Positions 1 to 7,394 of a DNA stretch of 21,373 nucleotides are shown one piece after another. The stretch covers positions 1 to 21,373 of the forward strand of contig DBKH01000085.1 of NCBI GenBank assembly GCA_002297815.1. Reading direction: 5' to 3'. The translations under genes were made by a program, and so were the position numbers. Source of the DNA: Bacteroidales bacterium UBA755 (lineage in GTDB: Bacteria; Bacteroidota; Bacteroidia; Bacteroidales; UBA932). Position 1 is the first letter of the stretch; each line of letters opens with the position of its first letter. Under the pieces are notes generated by a model, which saw nothing but the letters and a program-made list of their open reading frames with translations, had not been told where the DNA came from and did not search any database.

Positions 1-60
1 TATCAGGGCTTTTGATTTTTTTTTGCAAGATATCGGACTGCGGAATTTAGGATAATATAC

Positions 61-80
61 TAGCCGAAAAAACTTGGCTA
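61..80 (-). terminator. weak candidate terminator hairpin after the first gene
   Basis: TAGCC at 61-65 pairs with GGCTA at 76-80, extended inward by one G-T and one A-T pair around an A-rich loop. It lies 7 bases beyond the stop codon of the minus-strand hypothetical gene, where a terminator is expected. There is no long U-tract after the stem on the minus strand, so the call is weak. The plus strand has a T-run at 16-24 that could belong to a gene outside the window. Confidence 0.3.
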
Positions 81-86
81 CTTACT

Positions 87-563
87 CTAATCTGCCGTAT
101 CGACGATACGTGCCTTATAGCAAACACCATTGATATACGGATTACACCGCTGCCCATCTCTATAAATGGAGTAAATATTAACTCGTTGTCGAGAGACCTC
201 GAGGGTATGGCCCGCAAGGGCTACGGCCAGCTCTACTATGTCTGCGTACTGGATAACCCAGTCATTGACATAATCCAATTCATTACTCTCAGAAGATACT
301 TTTGTCTTCTTAAGAAGTTGGCCCAAATCAACCCATCCACGGTCAGACTTAATCAGGACCTGAAGATAAGTGTTGTTAGATTTAGGATAATGACACTCCT
401 CGTACCGCACCTCAGGATCGGTTGCGAATGTGTACTTCCCAGGAAGGAGGATTCTGCCTCCAATTGGCCTTACCTCAAGGTTACCTTTTTCCGTCAGTGA
501 CTTAAACTTACTGACATTTATAAACGTTATTGCCATACATTGCTGATTATCAAATAAATTCAT
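87..563 (-). CDS. hypothetical protein, 158 aa, no recognised family
   Basis: I do not recognise this protein. The reading frame opens with ATG at 563; a second ATG nine codons on (536) could be the true start, since the residues from there (MAITFINVSKFKSL) look like the first strand of a soluble domain. It has no signal peptide and no membrane segment. The middle is rich in beta-prone and charged residues with several Tyr and Trp (VDLGQLL around 77-83, YVNDWVIQYADIVELA around 98-113). The tail carries two Cys (about residues 139 and 148) that are not in a CxxC arrangement. It stands alone, 179 bases from the ABC gene, and its base composition is more AT-rich than the transporter genes that follow. 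It could be a lineage-specific protein or an acquired cargo gene; the sequence does not decide. Confidence 0.6.
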   Translation of the reverse strand: MNLFDNQQCMAITFINVSKFKSLTEKGNLEVRPIGGRILLPGKYTFATDPEVRYEECHYPKSNNTYLQVLIKSDRGWVDLGQLLKKTKVSSESNELDYVNDWVIQYADIVELAVALAGHTLEVSRQRVNIYSIYRDGQRCNPYINGVCYKARIVDTAD

Positions 564-742
564 ACAAACAATCTCATAATTCGTAACTTAATAATAAACT
601 CTAATACTTATAATCAATCGTAACGAAACCAGAGAACATTACAAAAATAGTGAATTATTGCCAGTTTTCCTATTCCATTTAGGTAGGCCATAAAAACTTC
701 GCGAAGGAACTTTGTAAATATCTGCATATCAGACCTTTCGCT

Positions 743-1411
743 TTATCCGAGAACATACCCGTGATGTATCAGTTCCTCCCGGCTTTTGACCGGGAAGGTG
801 TAGCCGTCACGCATAAGATAAAGGTCGTCGGTGATCTCGATGATGGCTTCGTACAAGTGGTCGGAGACGATGATGCCTTTGCTCTTTTTCCGCTCACGGA
901 TCAGTTCCTGCATACGCTCCACATAGATAGGTGCGATGTTGGAGAACGGCTCGTCAAGAATGTAGAAATCCGCCTCGCTGTTCAGAACCAGAAACATCTC
1001 TGCGACGCGGGCCTCTCCTCCGGAAAGTTCCTTGAACATAGTCCGTTGGAAAGTGTGGAATTTCGGGTCGAACCTCACGAGCTCGTCGTAATCCACGCCA
1101 TATAATCTGAAAGCCTCTCCCAGTGTGTAGTTTCCGGGAACAAACAGATTCTGAGGCAGGTACTTGACGCGCTTCCCGATGTGGGCATAGTCAGTCTTAG
1201 GCTCGTCATTGAAACGCACGAACATATTCTGTGACCTAAGGCCCCCGACTATACATTTGAAGAGGCAGGATTTGCCGGTTCCGTTGCGTCCCAGCACGCC
1301 GGTCACCCGGCCGCTTTCGGCGGTAAGGAATGAGCCCTGGAGAACAGTGTGTGGACCGAACTGCAAATGGACACTGTCAACGAGCATTCTGTTTGTGTTA
1401 TCTGATTGCAT
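743..1411 (-). CDS. ABC transporter ATP-binding protein, 222 aa
   Basis: This is a single-domain ABC ATPase that would power a small transporter on the cytoplasmic face of the membrane. All core motifs are visible, counting from the ATG at 1411: Walker A GRNGTGKS at 41-48, Q-loop Gln at 87, signature LSGGE at 129-133, Walker B ending in Asp153-Glu154, and the H-loop His at 185. An in-frame TTG six bases upstream (1417) is a less likely start. The gene overlaps the end of the upstream membrane-protein gene (stop at 1398-1400) by 14 bases, which implies coupled translation and a shared complex. The substrate cannot be read from the sequence; the arrangement resembles small export or self-protection ABC systems. 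The family assignment is secure, the role is inferred. Confidence 0.93.
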   Translation of the reverse strand: MQSDNTNRMLVDSVHLQFGPHTVLQGSFLTAESGRVTGVLGRNGTGKSCLFKCIVGGLRSQNMFVRFNDEPKTDYAHIGKRVKYLPQNLFVPGNYTLGEAFRLYGVDYDELVRFDPKFHTFQRTMFKELSGGEARVAEMFLVLNSEADFYILDEPFSNIAPIYVERMQELIRERKKSKGIIVSDHLYEAIIEITDDLYLMRDGYTFPVKSREELIHHGYVLG

Positions 1412-1718
1412 ATCCAATATTTACGGCAATGATCATCATTAGCACAAACGCTACAAACTCCACAACGACAGGGATCAGATAAAACTCGTTACGGCTTATT
1501 CCAAGGTTGATGTAGAAATATATTGAGGTTTCTTTCCGGAAAGAATGGAACAGGTACAGAATCGCCGGAACGCTCAGGCACTTCAAGATAAGGCAAACCG
1601 ACATCAATGGTGGGGAACTGATCACCAGAATGACCGCCGCCAGCGTGACAGCACCGGAAACCGCATATAATGCAGTTCCATACCTTCTTGAAAGCCGAAT
1701 CCTCCGCAATATATTCAT
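1398..1718 (-). CDS. small integral membrane protein, probable ABC permease partner, 106 aa
   Basis: This short hydrophobic protein has about three membrane spans, roughly residues 14-33, 35-50 and 74-98 after a basic N-terminus (MNILRRIRLSRRYG), and no recognised domain. The frame can be extended upstream to 1808, but a Bacteroidota -7 box at 1742-1749 on this strand lies inside that extension, and 24 bases after it comes ATG 1718, so I place the start there. It overlaps the ABC ATPase gene by 14 bases, so the two are almost certainly co-translated. ABC permeases normally have six spans per half, so three spans would need a higher oligomer or a distant second subunit. It could instead be an accessory subunit. 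Function is unknown beyond the pairing. Confidence 0.7.
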   Translation of the reverse strand: MNILRRIRLSRRYGTALYAVSGAVTLAAVILVISSPPLMSVCLILKCLSVPAILYLFHSFRKETSIYFYINLGISRNEFYLIPVVVEFVAFVLMMIIAVNIGYAIR

Positions 1719-1741
1719 TATGTGGCGTTTTTGTCTGATTC

Positions 1742-1749
1742 CAAAGTTA
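1742..1749 (-). promoter_or_regulatory. Bacteroidota -7 box of the ABC mini-operon
   Basis: TAACTTTG on the minus strand matches TAnnTTTG exactly, with a TTG about 20 bases upstream as a possible -33 element. It sets the start of the membrane-protein gene at 1718 rather than 1808. Confidence 0.6.
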
Positions 1750-1842
1750 CCAAACAATCTTAAATAAAGCAAGTGGTTAAGGATCGCGCCAAGCACAATC
1801 CATCGCATCGGTGACTTAATTCACGCACAAATGAACCGGAAA

Positions 1843-1998
1843 TAGAACGACCGCAAGATGATGCCGGTCACAGTCCGGATGAACCACGCGGTCGCCGACG
1901 GCTACCGGATCTCAAAGATCTTCACTCTCCTCGAAGCCGCCATCTCCGACTTCTGCGCATCAGCACTAAAAGATAGAGACAATCATTTAAGTTCTTGA
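1843..1998 (+). pseudogene. C-terminal remnant of a chloramphenicol acetyltransferase-like gene
   Basis: In the frame from 1858 to the TGA at 1996-1998 the DNA encodes MMPVTVRMNHAVADGY followed by ISKIF and a short helical tail. This matches the catalytic C-terminal segment of CAT-type acetyltransferases (a consensus like MPVxVQxHHAVxDGYHV), including the catalytic His before AVADG; the first His of the usual HH pair is Asn. In the same frame a TAG stands at 1843-1845, and nothing CAT-like is visible further upstream, so roughly three quarters of the roughly 210-aa enzyme is missing. The residue cannot form the trimeric active site and has no recognisable start signal. I infer a decayed gene whose 5' part was deleted, possibly when the ABC promoter region arrived. 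Confidence 0.7.
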
Positions 1999-2140
1999 GT
2001 GCCAAAGGGTGGAACGTCACTTGCTCATTTACAAAAAGTTACAGATTGTCGACAAGCCGTTGGAAGGGCAGGGTTCCAGAACTCATTAAATCACAAAGCA
2101 TTACGAAACGAGTACTGATGCGTCTATGGATAGTGCAGTA
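1999..2140. other. gene-free stretch with no recognised function
   Basis: Between the acetyltransferase remnant and the repeat I see only a 39-codon open frame (1999-2118, plus strand, GTG start) with no recognisable family. Together with its flanks it makes the gene-free stretch 1719-2197, which holds a promoter, a dead gene and a repeat. Confidence 0.4.
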
Positions 2141-2220
2141 GCTTCGACAAGCTCAGCGACCAAATGTGCCCGGTCACTGATCCTGCGGTGCATTGAGTCA
2201 GTCGAAGTGTCGAAGTGGCC
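2141..2220. repeat. degenerate copy of a palindromic intergenic repeat
   Basis: The left arm at 2141-2161 matches the left arm of the perfect repeat at 16229-16249 in 20 of 21 positions. The right arm starts with GGTCACTGA at 2172 but is interrupted and then resumes as GTCGAAG motifs at 2201-2207 and again at 2209-2215. The copy is therefore a decayed or rearranged hairpin. Its right end runs into the 3' end of sotB, whose last codons are read from it. Confidence 0.7.
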
Positions 2221-3397
2221 TCTTGACAACAATAAGTTGCCAGTAGAGCAGAGCCGACAACACTATCACCCCGCCTCCGATCCCGATGAACGAAATCGAC
2301 AGATGCGTGCAGACCAGCCCTCCGATCAAAGCGCCTGTTCCAATGCCAAAATTGAATATTCCCGAAAAGATTGACATCGCGACAGAGGTCTGGGACTGCG
2401 GCGTGTCCGTGATGATCTCAGACTGCATCGCCACATTGAACGCCGTGGCCGACATCCCCCACAATGCACAGACCGCGATGGTGACCGGAACGCTGAACGA
2501 AACCGGCAGCAGCAACAGCACCCCGGCGATCAACCCAATCATCGAAATGTTGATGAAACTGAAACGGATTTTAGGGTAATACTTTGAGAACAACATACTT
2601 CCGATGATTCCGGCACCACCGAAGATCATAAGCGTCATAGTGATCGCACTCTCGCTCATACGTCCCACCTGCTGAAGGAACGGCTCGATGTAGCTGTAGG
2701 CGGTGTAATACCCTGTGGCAAAGGCCGCTGTGGTTATGAATATTCCGATGAGGACCTTGTTCTTAAGCATCGCCGGCAAGTCGCGGGCCGTCATTCCGCC
2801 ACCGCTCGGAACTTTTGGCAGCAAAGCTAACAAGTAGAGAAAAACAAACAGCGAGACAGCACCAATGCTGAGGAACGTAAGCCTCCAGCCGAGACTTAGG
2901 CCGATGACACGGCCGAGCGGAAGTCCGAGAATCATCGCCACGGATGTTCCTGTCACTATCATGCTGAGAGCCAAAGCTCTGTGGCTGTCCGGAACGATCT
3001 TGACAGCGATGATCGACACTATTGACCAGAAGATTGAATGGGCGCAGGCCACTCCGATTCTGGAAACCATCAACATCCCGAAAGACGTTGACAGATAGGA
3101 CATCACTTGGAACGAGGTGAACACAGCAACGACCCCAAGTAGCAGCTTGCGCATCTCCATCCTGGAAGTCATCAACATCAAAGGGAGCGACAAGACCATC
3201 ACTACCCAAGCATAGACTGAAATCAGCATTCCGGCCTTAGCCTCCGTCAATCCGAAATCCCTACCAATGTCTGTCAGCAGCGCGACCGGTATGAACTCCG
3301 AAGTGTTGAATATGAACGCCGACAGTGTCAGCCCCACCAGGGCCATCCACGTTTTCAAGGACATCTCAGGTTCCTTGATCTGATCTGCCATTACCAT
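2198..3397 (-). CDS. sotB: MFS sugar/drug efflux transporter, SotB type
   Basis: This is a 12-span major facilitator of the DHA1 type, 399 aa, close in length to E. coli SotB, which exports arabinose, lactose and IPTG by proton antiport. Family-specific stretches are clear: FNTSEFIPVALLTDI in span 1, YAWVVMVLSLPLMLMTSR in spans 2-3, SRIGVACAHSIFWSIV in span 4, the antiporter-type motif GLPLGRVIGLSLGWR in span 5, and YYTAYSYIEPFLQQV in span 7. A GTG at 3406 is in frame, but ATG 3397 is preferred, with ATG 3391 as an alternative. A -7 box lies 24 bases upstream. The last residues (about PLRHFD) are encoded by the degenerate repeat and are unlikely to be ancestral. It neighbours a dead acetyltransferase gene; the natural substrate in this organism is unknown. 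Confidence 0.9.
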   Translation of the reverse strand: MVMADQIKEPEMSLKTWMALVGLTLSAFIFNTSEFIPVALLTDIGRDFGLTEAKAGMLISVYAWVVMVLSLPLMLMTSRMEMRKLLLGVVAVFTSFQVMSYLSTSFGMLMVSRIGVACAHSIFWSIVSIIAVKIVPDSHRALALSMIVTGTSVAMILGLPLGRVIGLSLGWRLTFLSIGAVSLFVFLYLLALLPKVPSGGGMTARDLPAMLKNKVLIGIFITTAAFATGYYTAYSYIEPFLQQVGRMSESAITMTLMIFGGAGIIGSMLFSKYYPKIRFSFINISMIGLIAGVLLLLPVSFSVPVTIAVCALWGMSATAFNVAMQSEIITDTPQSQTSVAMSIFSGIFNFGIGTGALIGGLVCTHLSISFIGIGGGVIVLSALLYWQLIVVKRPLRHFD

Positions 3398-3420
3398 ATT
3401 AATCACTAACTAACCGGGCG

Positions 3421-3428
3421 CAAATTTA
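3421..3428 (-). promoter_or_regulatory. -7 box of sotB
   Basis: TAAATTTG on the minus strand, 24 bases ahead of the chosen ATG. No convincing TTTG -33 element is visible at the usual distance. Confidence 0.55.
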
Positions 3429-3449
3429 GAAAAGAATCAGAATTATTCC

Positions 3450-3457
3450 TATCTTTA
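3450..3457 (+). promoter_or_regulatory. possible -7 box of the patatin gene
   Basis: TATCTTTA matches TAnnTTTG in all but the last base and lies 16 bases before the ATG at 3474. With the sotB box it would form a divergent promoter pair in a gap of about 76 bases. Confidence 0.35.
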
Positions 3458-3473
3458 TGCTGTTTAAACCGTT

Positions 3474-4484
3474 ATGAGTATGATAAAGGATGTCGCGTTG
3501 GTGCTTTCAAGCGGCGGCCCGAGGGGATTCGCCTATATTGGTGCTATTGAGGAACTGGAAAGAAGAGGCTACAGCATCACTTCCGTGGCCGGTTGTTCCA
3601 TCGGCTCGCTTGTCGGTGGTGTGTATGCCGCTGGTGGCTTGGAAGAGTTCAAGAAATGGCTGTTCGGCCTTGACAATTCTAAACTTCTTTCTTTGCTTGA
3701 TGTGTCGATAAGCAAAAGCTATCTGGTCAAGGGAGAAAAAGTCATTTCAGCCATCAAAGAGGTTGTCCCGGATGTGAACATAGAGGATCTGCGCATCCCC
3801 TACCGGGCCGTGGCGACCGACCTCTACACCGGAGAGGAAGTAGTATTCAAGGAAGGAAAACTTTTTGACGCGATAAGGGCCTCGATCTCAATCCCATCTT
3901 TGTTCCGCCCGGTGAAGTACGGACGGCATACTCTGATTGACGGCGGAATCGTGAACACGATGCCTCTCAGTCAGGCCGTCCGGAATGGTCACGACATCGT
4001 TGTGGCGTTCGATGTCAATCAGATAGATTCCGAGAAGATCGCCGGTTATGTCACTGCGTTGGATGAGGCGCACGAAGCGGACTCTGAACTTGTGTCAGAC
4101 ACTCTTGACACCCTCGGTAAACTTGTTTCAAGAAAAGGTCTTCCGCTGCCCGACCGTGTGAGGATGTTGGGCGACGAGGCGCAGAAAGCCTACAAGGAGA
4201 TGCGTGGCATCGGCCGCAAGACCAAAGAGTTGGAGACCAGGGCCGAGGCCGAGAATGTTCCGATGAGCGACAACTATTACTCGATCCTTACGCGAACCTT
4301 CTCCCTGATGAACCGCACCATCTCGATGCTCTCCGTCCAACTCTACAAGCCTGATGTTCTTGTGAATATGAACTTCGACTCCTACGGTGCCATCCCCGAC
4401 TACGCCAAAGGTGAGGAAATCGCAGCCAAAGGCCGCGAACTGATGTCCGCCGCCCTTGATGAATATGAAAGCCGCACAAAATAA
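3474..4484 (+). CDS. patatin-like phospholipase family protein, 336 aa
   Basis: This is a lipid acyl hydrolase of the patatin/RssA group, using a Ser-Asp dyad. The oxyanion-hole motif GGPRG is at residues 14-18, the nucleophile elbow GCSIG places Ser42, and the catalytic Asp is Asp156 in IDGG. The patatin core fills about residues 6-200; the remaining 130 residues are mostly helical and charged, with no membrane span, and I do not recognise them. It has no signal peptide, so it would act in the cytoplasm or on the inner leaflet. The start is fixed by the closeness of the ATG to the oxyanion motif. A DUF7832-like gene follows 12 bases later and is probably co-transcribed. Substrate is unknown. 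Patatins also serve as defence effectors, but no nucleotide cyclase or sensor gene is next to it. Confidence 0.93.
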   Translation: MSMIKDVALVLSSGGPRGFAYIGAIEELERRGYSITSVAGCSIGSLVGGVYAAGGLEEFKKWLFGLDNSKLLSLLDVSISKSYLVKGEKVISAIKEVVPDVNIEDLRIPYRAVATDLYTGEEVVFKEGKLFDAIRASISIPSLFRPVKYGRHTLIDGGIVNTMPLSQAVRNGHDIVVAFDVNQIDSEKIAGYVTALDEAHEADSELVSDTLDTLGKLVSRKGLPLPDRVRMLGDEAQKAYKEMRGIGRKTKELETRAEAENVPMSDNYYSILTRTFSLMNRTISMLSVQLYKPDVLVNMNFDSYGAIPDYAKGEEIAAKGRELMSAALDEYESRTK

Positions 4485-4496
4485 GCCGTGACAATT

Positions 4497-5060
4497 ATGG
4501 TTATTGACATTGGATTCTGCATATTCATTGGAATTTGCTCCGGAGTAGCGGTTATTGTGAGCAATTTGGGTAAAAGACAAAGAGAACCCTTTGCGGCGGA
4601 TAAGGCTGATTTTTATTATGAGGATGTGTACTCGCGATATGCGGCTCAGAAGGATCCCAAAGACCTCACACCCGAGGATGAGGGTATTATATGGGAATAT
4701 GCGTCAAATCACATCGCGATGTTCCTCACTTGGGTGATTGACAATGGATTCTACGGGGAGATTCACAATGAAGCCTCCGATGACATCCAACTGATAAAAG
4801 AACGGAAGATGACGGGAATGGAGTTTCTTGCCAAGCATTGTGACTACCGGCTTACGGACGAGGACTTCAGTCCCGAGATCCTACCATTTGTGGAATGCTA
4901 TTACTTTCAAAAATATATTCGGCAATATAACAAATTATTCAGCAAAAAGGCGATAGCCCCGCTACATCCCTCCCCGTTTTCTTGGGATGATTACAGCCTG
5001 ATCGCCAAACGCATAACCCGAAATTACAAAATCTGGAAATTCTGCGGATCGAGTAAGTAA
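4497..5060 (+). CDS. membrane-anchored DUF7832-like protein, 187 aa
   Basis: The N-terminus is one hydrophobic span (about residues 2-23) followed by a basic stretch, giving a single-pass protein with a cytoplasmic soluble domain. That domain (about 35-150) carries FYYEDVYSRY, then ASNHIAMFLTWVIDNGF, then MTGMEFLAKHCDYRLTDEDFSP, a pattern I associate with the DUF7832-type family of small acidic proteins, some of which occur near immunity genes; this is from memory and not certain. An in-frame GTG at 4488 would add three residues; ATG 4497 is preferred. It begins 12 bases after the patatin gene, so the two likely form one transcript. It is more AT-rich than its neighbours. Function is unknown; a regulatory or protective link to the patatin hydrolase is possible but unproven. 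Confidence 0.7.
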   Translation: MVIDIGFCIFIGICSGVAVIVSNLGKRQREPFAADKADFYYEDVYSRYAAQKDPKDLTPEDEGIIWEYASNHIAMFLTWVIDNGFYGEIHNEASDDIQLIKERKMTGMEFLAKHCDYRLTDEDFSPEILPFVECYYFQKYIRQYNKLFSKKAIAPLHPSPFSWDDYSLIAKRITRNYKIWKFCGSSK

Positions 5061-5123
5061 ACGCATAAGATCCAGAGAGGCTACGAAATACACAAAGTAT
5101 TAAATATCAGATAGTTATAAAAC

Positions 5124-5149
5124 CCTGCCAGTCCAATTCAGAGGGCAGG
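5124..5149 (+). terminator. weak hairpin downstream of the patatin operon
   Basis: CCTGCC at 5124-5129 pairs with GGCAGG at 5144-5149, with AAA/TTT flanks that could extend the stem past one mismatch. Only a short T-run follows. The rest of 5061-5316 shows no gene I can support. Confidence 0.3.
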
Positions 5150-5316
5150 ATTTACGAATATCCTCAATATCAACAGATTGCGATACACAGTAATTTCGTT
5201 AGTCAAGACCTGTTTACCTTTCACAGTTACGCATATTGGCTCACTGAATGGCAAATCCGACCGAAATTATTATCCAAAAGAGGCCGACAGGAGATTTTCC
5301 TAAGATAGAACTGGAA

Positions 5317-6105
5317 TCACCCGAGCACGACATCGAGAACCATCATCAGGACAAAGCCGATGGTGAATCCAATGGTGCCGACGTTGGAGTGTTGGCCTTC
5401 GGATGCTTCGGGAATCAGTTCTTCCACAACGACATAGATCATCGCTCCGGCGGCGAAGGCCAGGAAATACGGCAGGATAGGAGTCATCAGGGAAGCGAGC
5501 ATAATCACCAATAGCGCTCCGATAGGCTCGACGATTCCGCTCAATCCGCCGATCAGGAATGATTTACGGCGAGAGTTTCCGGCGGCGCGCATCGGCATCG
5601 AGATGATAGCTCCCTCGGAAATATTCTGGATCGCTATTCCGATAGCGGTGGCCATAGCGGCGGCCGGGGCGATTCCTATTCCGTCCTGCAGTGAGCCGGC
5701 GATCACGACTCCGACAGCCATTCCTTCTGGAATATTATGGATCGTCACCGCAAGTGCCAACATAGCGGTTTTGGAGATCTTGGCCTTCAAGCCCTCCGGA
5801 TTCTCATCACCAATATGAAGGTGAGGGGTAAGATAATCGACTGCAAGCAGGAAACCCATACCTGCAAGAAAACCTATAGCCGCCGGAAGCACTGCAGCGA
5901 CACCCTCCCCTGCCGACATCTCCATACTCGGAATCAGCAAAGACCACACGGAGGCCGCCACCATCACTCCGGAGGCGAATCCAAGCAGAGCCTTCTGCAA
6001 CAAAGCCGGCATCTCTTTCTTCATAAAGAAAACGAAAGCTGAGCCGATCAGTGTACCGGCGAAAGGAATCAGCAATGTCGCTATTATCGAAGTGTTCATA
6101 TTCAT
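5317..6105 (-). CDS. ZIP family metal (zinc) transporter, 262 aa
   Basis: This is an eight-span ZIP permease that would bring zinc or related divalent metals into the cytoplasm. The two metal-site helices are evident: HNIPEGMAVGV in the fourth span and the matching IQNISEGAIISMPM in the fifth. A His-containing loop (TPHLHIGDENPEG) precedes span 4. The frame stays open to 6270, but the extra 55 residues are Arg- and Pro-rich, lack ZIP similarity and overlap the divergent exporter gene, so I start at ATG 6105 (ATG 6099 is also possible). The size is normal for bacterial ZupT/GufA-type members, and the HNIPEG/QNISEG pair places it there. No candidate Zur site stands out in the 47-base gap to the divergent gene. 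Metal specificity is inferred from family only. Confidence 0.92.
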   Translation of the reverse strand: MNMNTSIIATLLIPFAGTLIGSAFVFFMKKEMPALLQKALLGFASGVMVAASVWSLLIPSMEMSAGEGVAAVLPAAIGFLAGMGFLLAVDYLTPHLHIGDENPEGLKAKISKTAMLALAVTIHNIPEGMAVGVVIAGSLQDGIGIAPAAAMATAIGIAIQNISEGAIISMPMRAAGNSRRKSFLIGGLSGIVEPIGALLVIMLASLMTPILPYFLAFAAGAMIYVVVEELIPEASEGQHSNVGTIGFTIGFVLMMVLDVVLG

Positions 6106-6140
6106 TAATCCAATTTTACACGAATGTAGTGATTTTATTG

Positions 6141-6148
6141 TAATTTTG
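6141..6148 (+). promoter_or_regulatory. -7 box of the ThrE-like exporter
   Basis: TAATTTTG matches TAnnTTTG exactly and ends only 4 bases before the ATG at 6153, which would give an almost leaderless mRNA. Confidence 0.5.
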
Positions 6149-6152
6149 TCGT

Positions 6153-7394
6153 ATGGTTGAGACAGACAACACGACAGAGGTTCTGGAAGTCGCTTCGATC
6201 GCCGGGCATATCCTGCTGGAGAACGGAGCCGAGATCTCCCGCGTGGAGGACACGATGGAACGGATCGCATCCCACTACGGGGTGGATTCCGGACATTTTT
6301 TTGTCCTCAGCAACGGCATATTCACAACAGGATCGCTTGGGAAATATGCCAATGTCGAGTTCATTCCTATACGTGGCATCCAGCTCTCGAAAGTAGTGGC
6401 AGTCAACCGATTAAGCTACGAGATCGCCACCGGAAAACACACGCTGGCAGAGGCCAGGCAAAGACTTGAGTCTATAAAAGATGCCCCTGCCAAGCCCGCA
6501 TGGGAGCAGATTGCCGGCTCCGCATTCGGAGCAGCAGGCTTCTGCGCTGTGTTCGGGGGAGGATTCATGGACTGCGCAGCGGACTTTGTGATCGGAGCTC
6601 TTCTCTACGTCTTCTGTCTCTATGTAAGTGGATCACTCTCAAAGATTGTAGGGGGTATATGCAACGCTCTTGTGGCCACCATTCTCTGTCTAGCCTTCTA
6701 CAGATTAGGCTTTGGCGACAGCCTCAGCAACATCATAATCGGGGCTGTCATGCCACTTATTCCTGGAGTGCCGTTCGTGAACGGGGTAAGGGATCTGGCC
6801 AATTCCGACTACATCGCCGGGATCACCAGGCTCACGGATGCTATGCTCGGATTCATCTGCATCGCCCTAGGCGTAAGTATCAGTTTCATAGCCGATGGAT
6901 GGATATTCGGAGGAATGATCGAACTCAGCGGAATGACAGTAAACCCTCAGACCGCCGGAATCGTGTGGCAAAGCCTCGCCGCCTTCTTCGGCACTTTCGC
7001 CTTCGCGATTCTGTTCGGAGCCCCACGCAAGCAATATGTCACCGCAGGTGTGATCGGTGCCATAGGTTGGGCCATCTACCTGCTGCTCACACGGTTCTGT
7101 CACTCTGGGCCGACCGTTTCAATCATAGCGGCCACTATTATAATCTGCATCCTTTCCCGATACGCTGCCGTCAAGGACAAATGCCCGAGCACGGTCTTCC
7201 TGCTTTGCGGAATATTTCCTCTTGTCCCAGGAGCAGGAATATTCTGGTTCACCTACTATCTTGTCGCCAGTCAATTCTACCTCTCAGCCTCCGCAGGATT
7301 CACGGCTGTCAAAGCTGCGATTGCGATAGTCCTTGGAATAATCATGGCGATGGAACTGCCTCAAAGGTTATTCTCTGGTAAAAGAAAACACTAG
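6153..7394 (+). CDS. threonine/serine exporter, ThrE family (fused N and C halves), 413 aa
   Basis: This inner-membrane protein joins both halves of the ThrE exporter, which in E. coli are separate (YjjP and YjjB). The N-terminal signature AGHILLENGAEISRVEDTM is at about 16-34. The first pore domain carries PLIPGVPFVNGVRDL (about 202-216) and the second carries its counterpart FPLVPGAGIFWFTYY (about 357-371), as expected for an internal duplication. About ten membrane spans are visible between residues 115 and 405. It exports small amino acids, driven by the proton gradient, in characterised members. The start sits right behind a -7 box and fits the family alignment. Its stop codon overlaps the stop of the convergent GtrA gene through a CTAG palindrome. 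Exact substrate here is inferred. Confidence 0.92.
   Translation: MVETDNTTEVLEVASIAGHILLENGAEISRVEDTMERIASHYGVDSGHFFVLSNGIFTTGSLGKYANVEFIPIRGIQLSKVVAVNRLSYEIATGKHTLAEARQRLESIKDAPAKPAWEQIAGSAFGAAGFCAVFGGGFMDCAADFVIGALLYVFCLYVSGSLSKIVGGICNALVATILCLAFYRLGFGDSLSNIIIGAVMPLIPGVPFVNGVRDLANSDYIAGITRLTDAMLGFICIALGVSISFIADGWIFGGMIELSGMTVNPQTAGIVWQSLAAFFGTFAFAILFGAPRKQYVTAGVIGAIGWAIYLLLTRFCHSGPTVSIIAATIIICILSRYAAVKDKCPSTVFLLCGIFPLVPGAGIFWFTYYLVASQFYLSASAGFTAVKAAIAIVLGIIMAMELPQRLFSGKRKH

Noticed and set aside
3474..5060. CBASS-like defence system suggested by the patatin gene
   Set aside because: No CD-NTase, cap gene or sensor is next to it, and the neighbour is not a known defence component.
5061..5316. 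Possible gene remnant in the gap before the ZIP gene
   Set aside because: One minus-strand stretch is open for about 43 codons but has no start and no recognisable family.
5248..5514. Plus-strand frame of 88 codons near 5.3 kb
   Set aside because: Most of it lies antisense to the ZIP gene and the protein is low-complexity (His/Asp/Gln-rich).
6106..6270. N-terminal extension of the ZIP transporter to 6270
   Set aside because: The added 55 residues are Arg/Pro-rich with no ZIP similarity and overlap the divergent gene and its promoter.
6500..7381. Long second plus-strand frame inside the ThrE-like gene
   Set aside because: Its translation is Arg/His/Ser-rich with no domain, while the overlapping frame is a clear ThrE protein.
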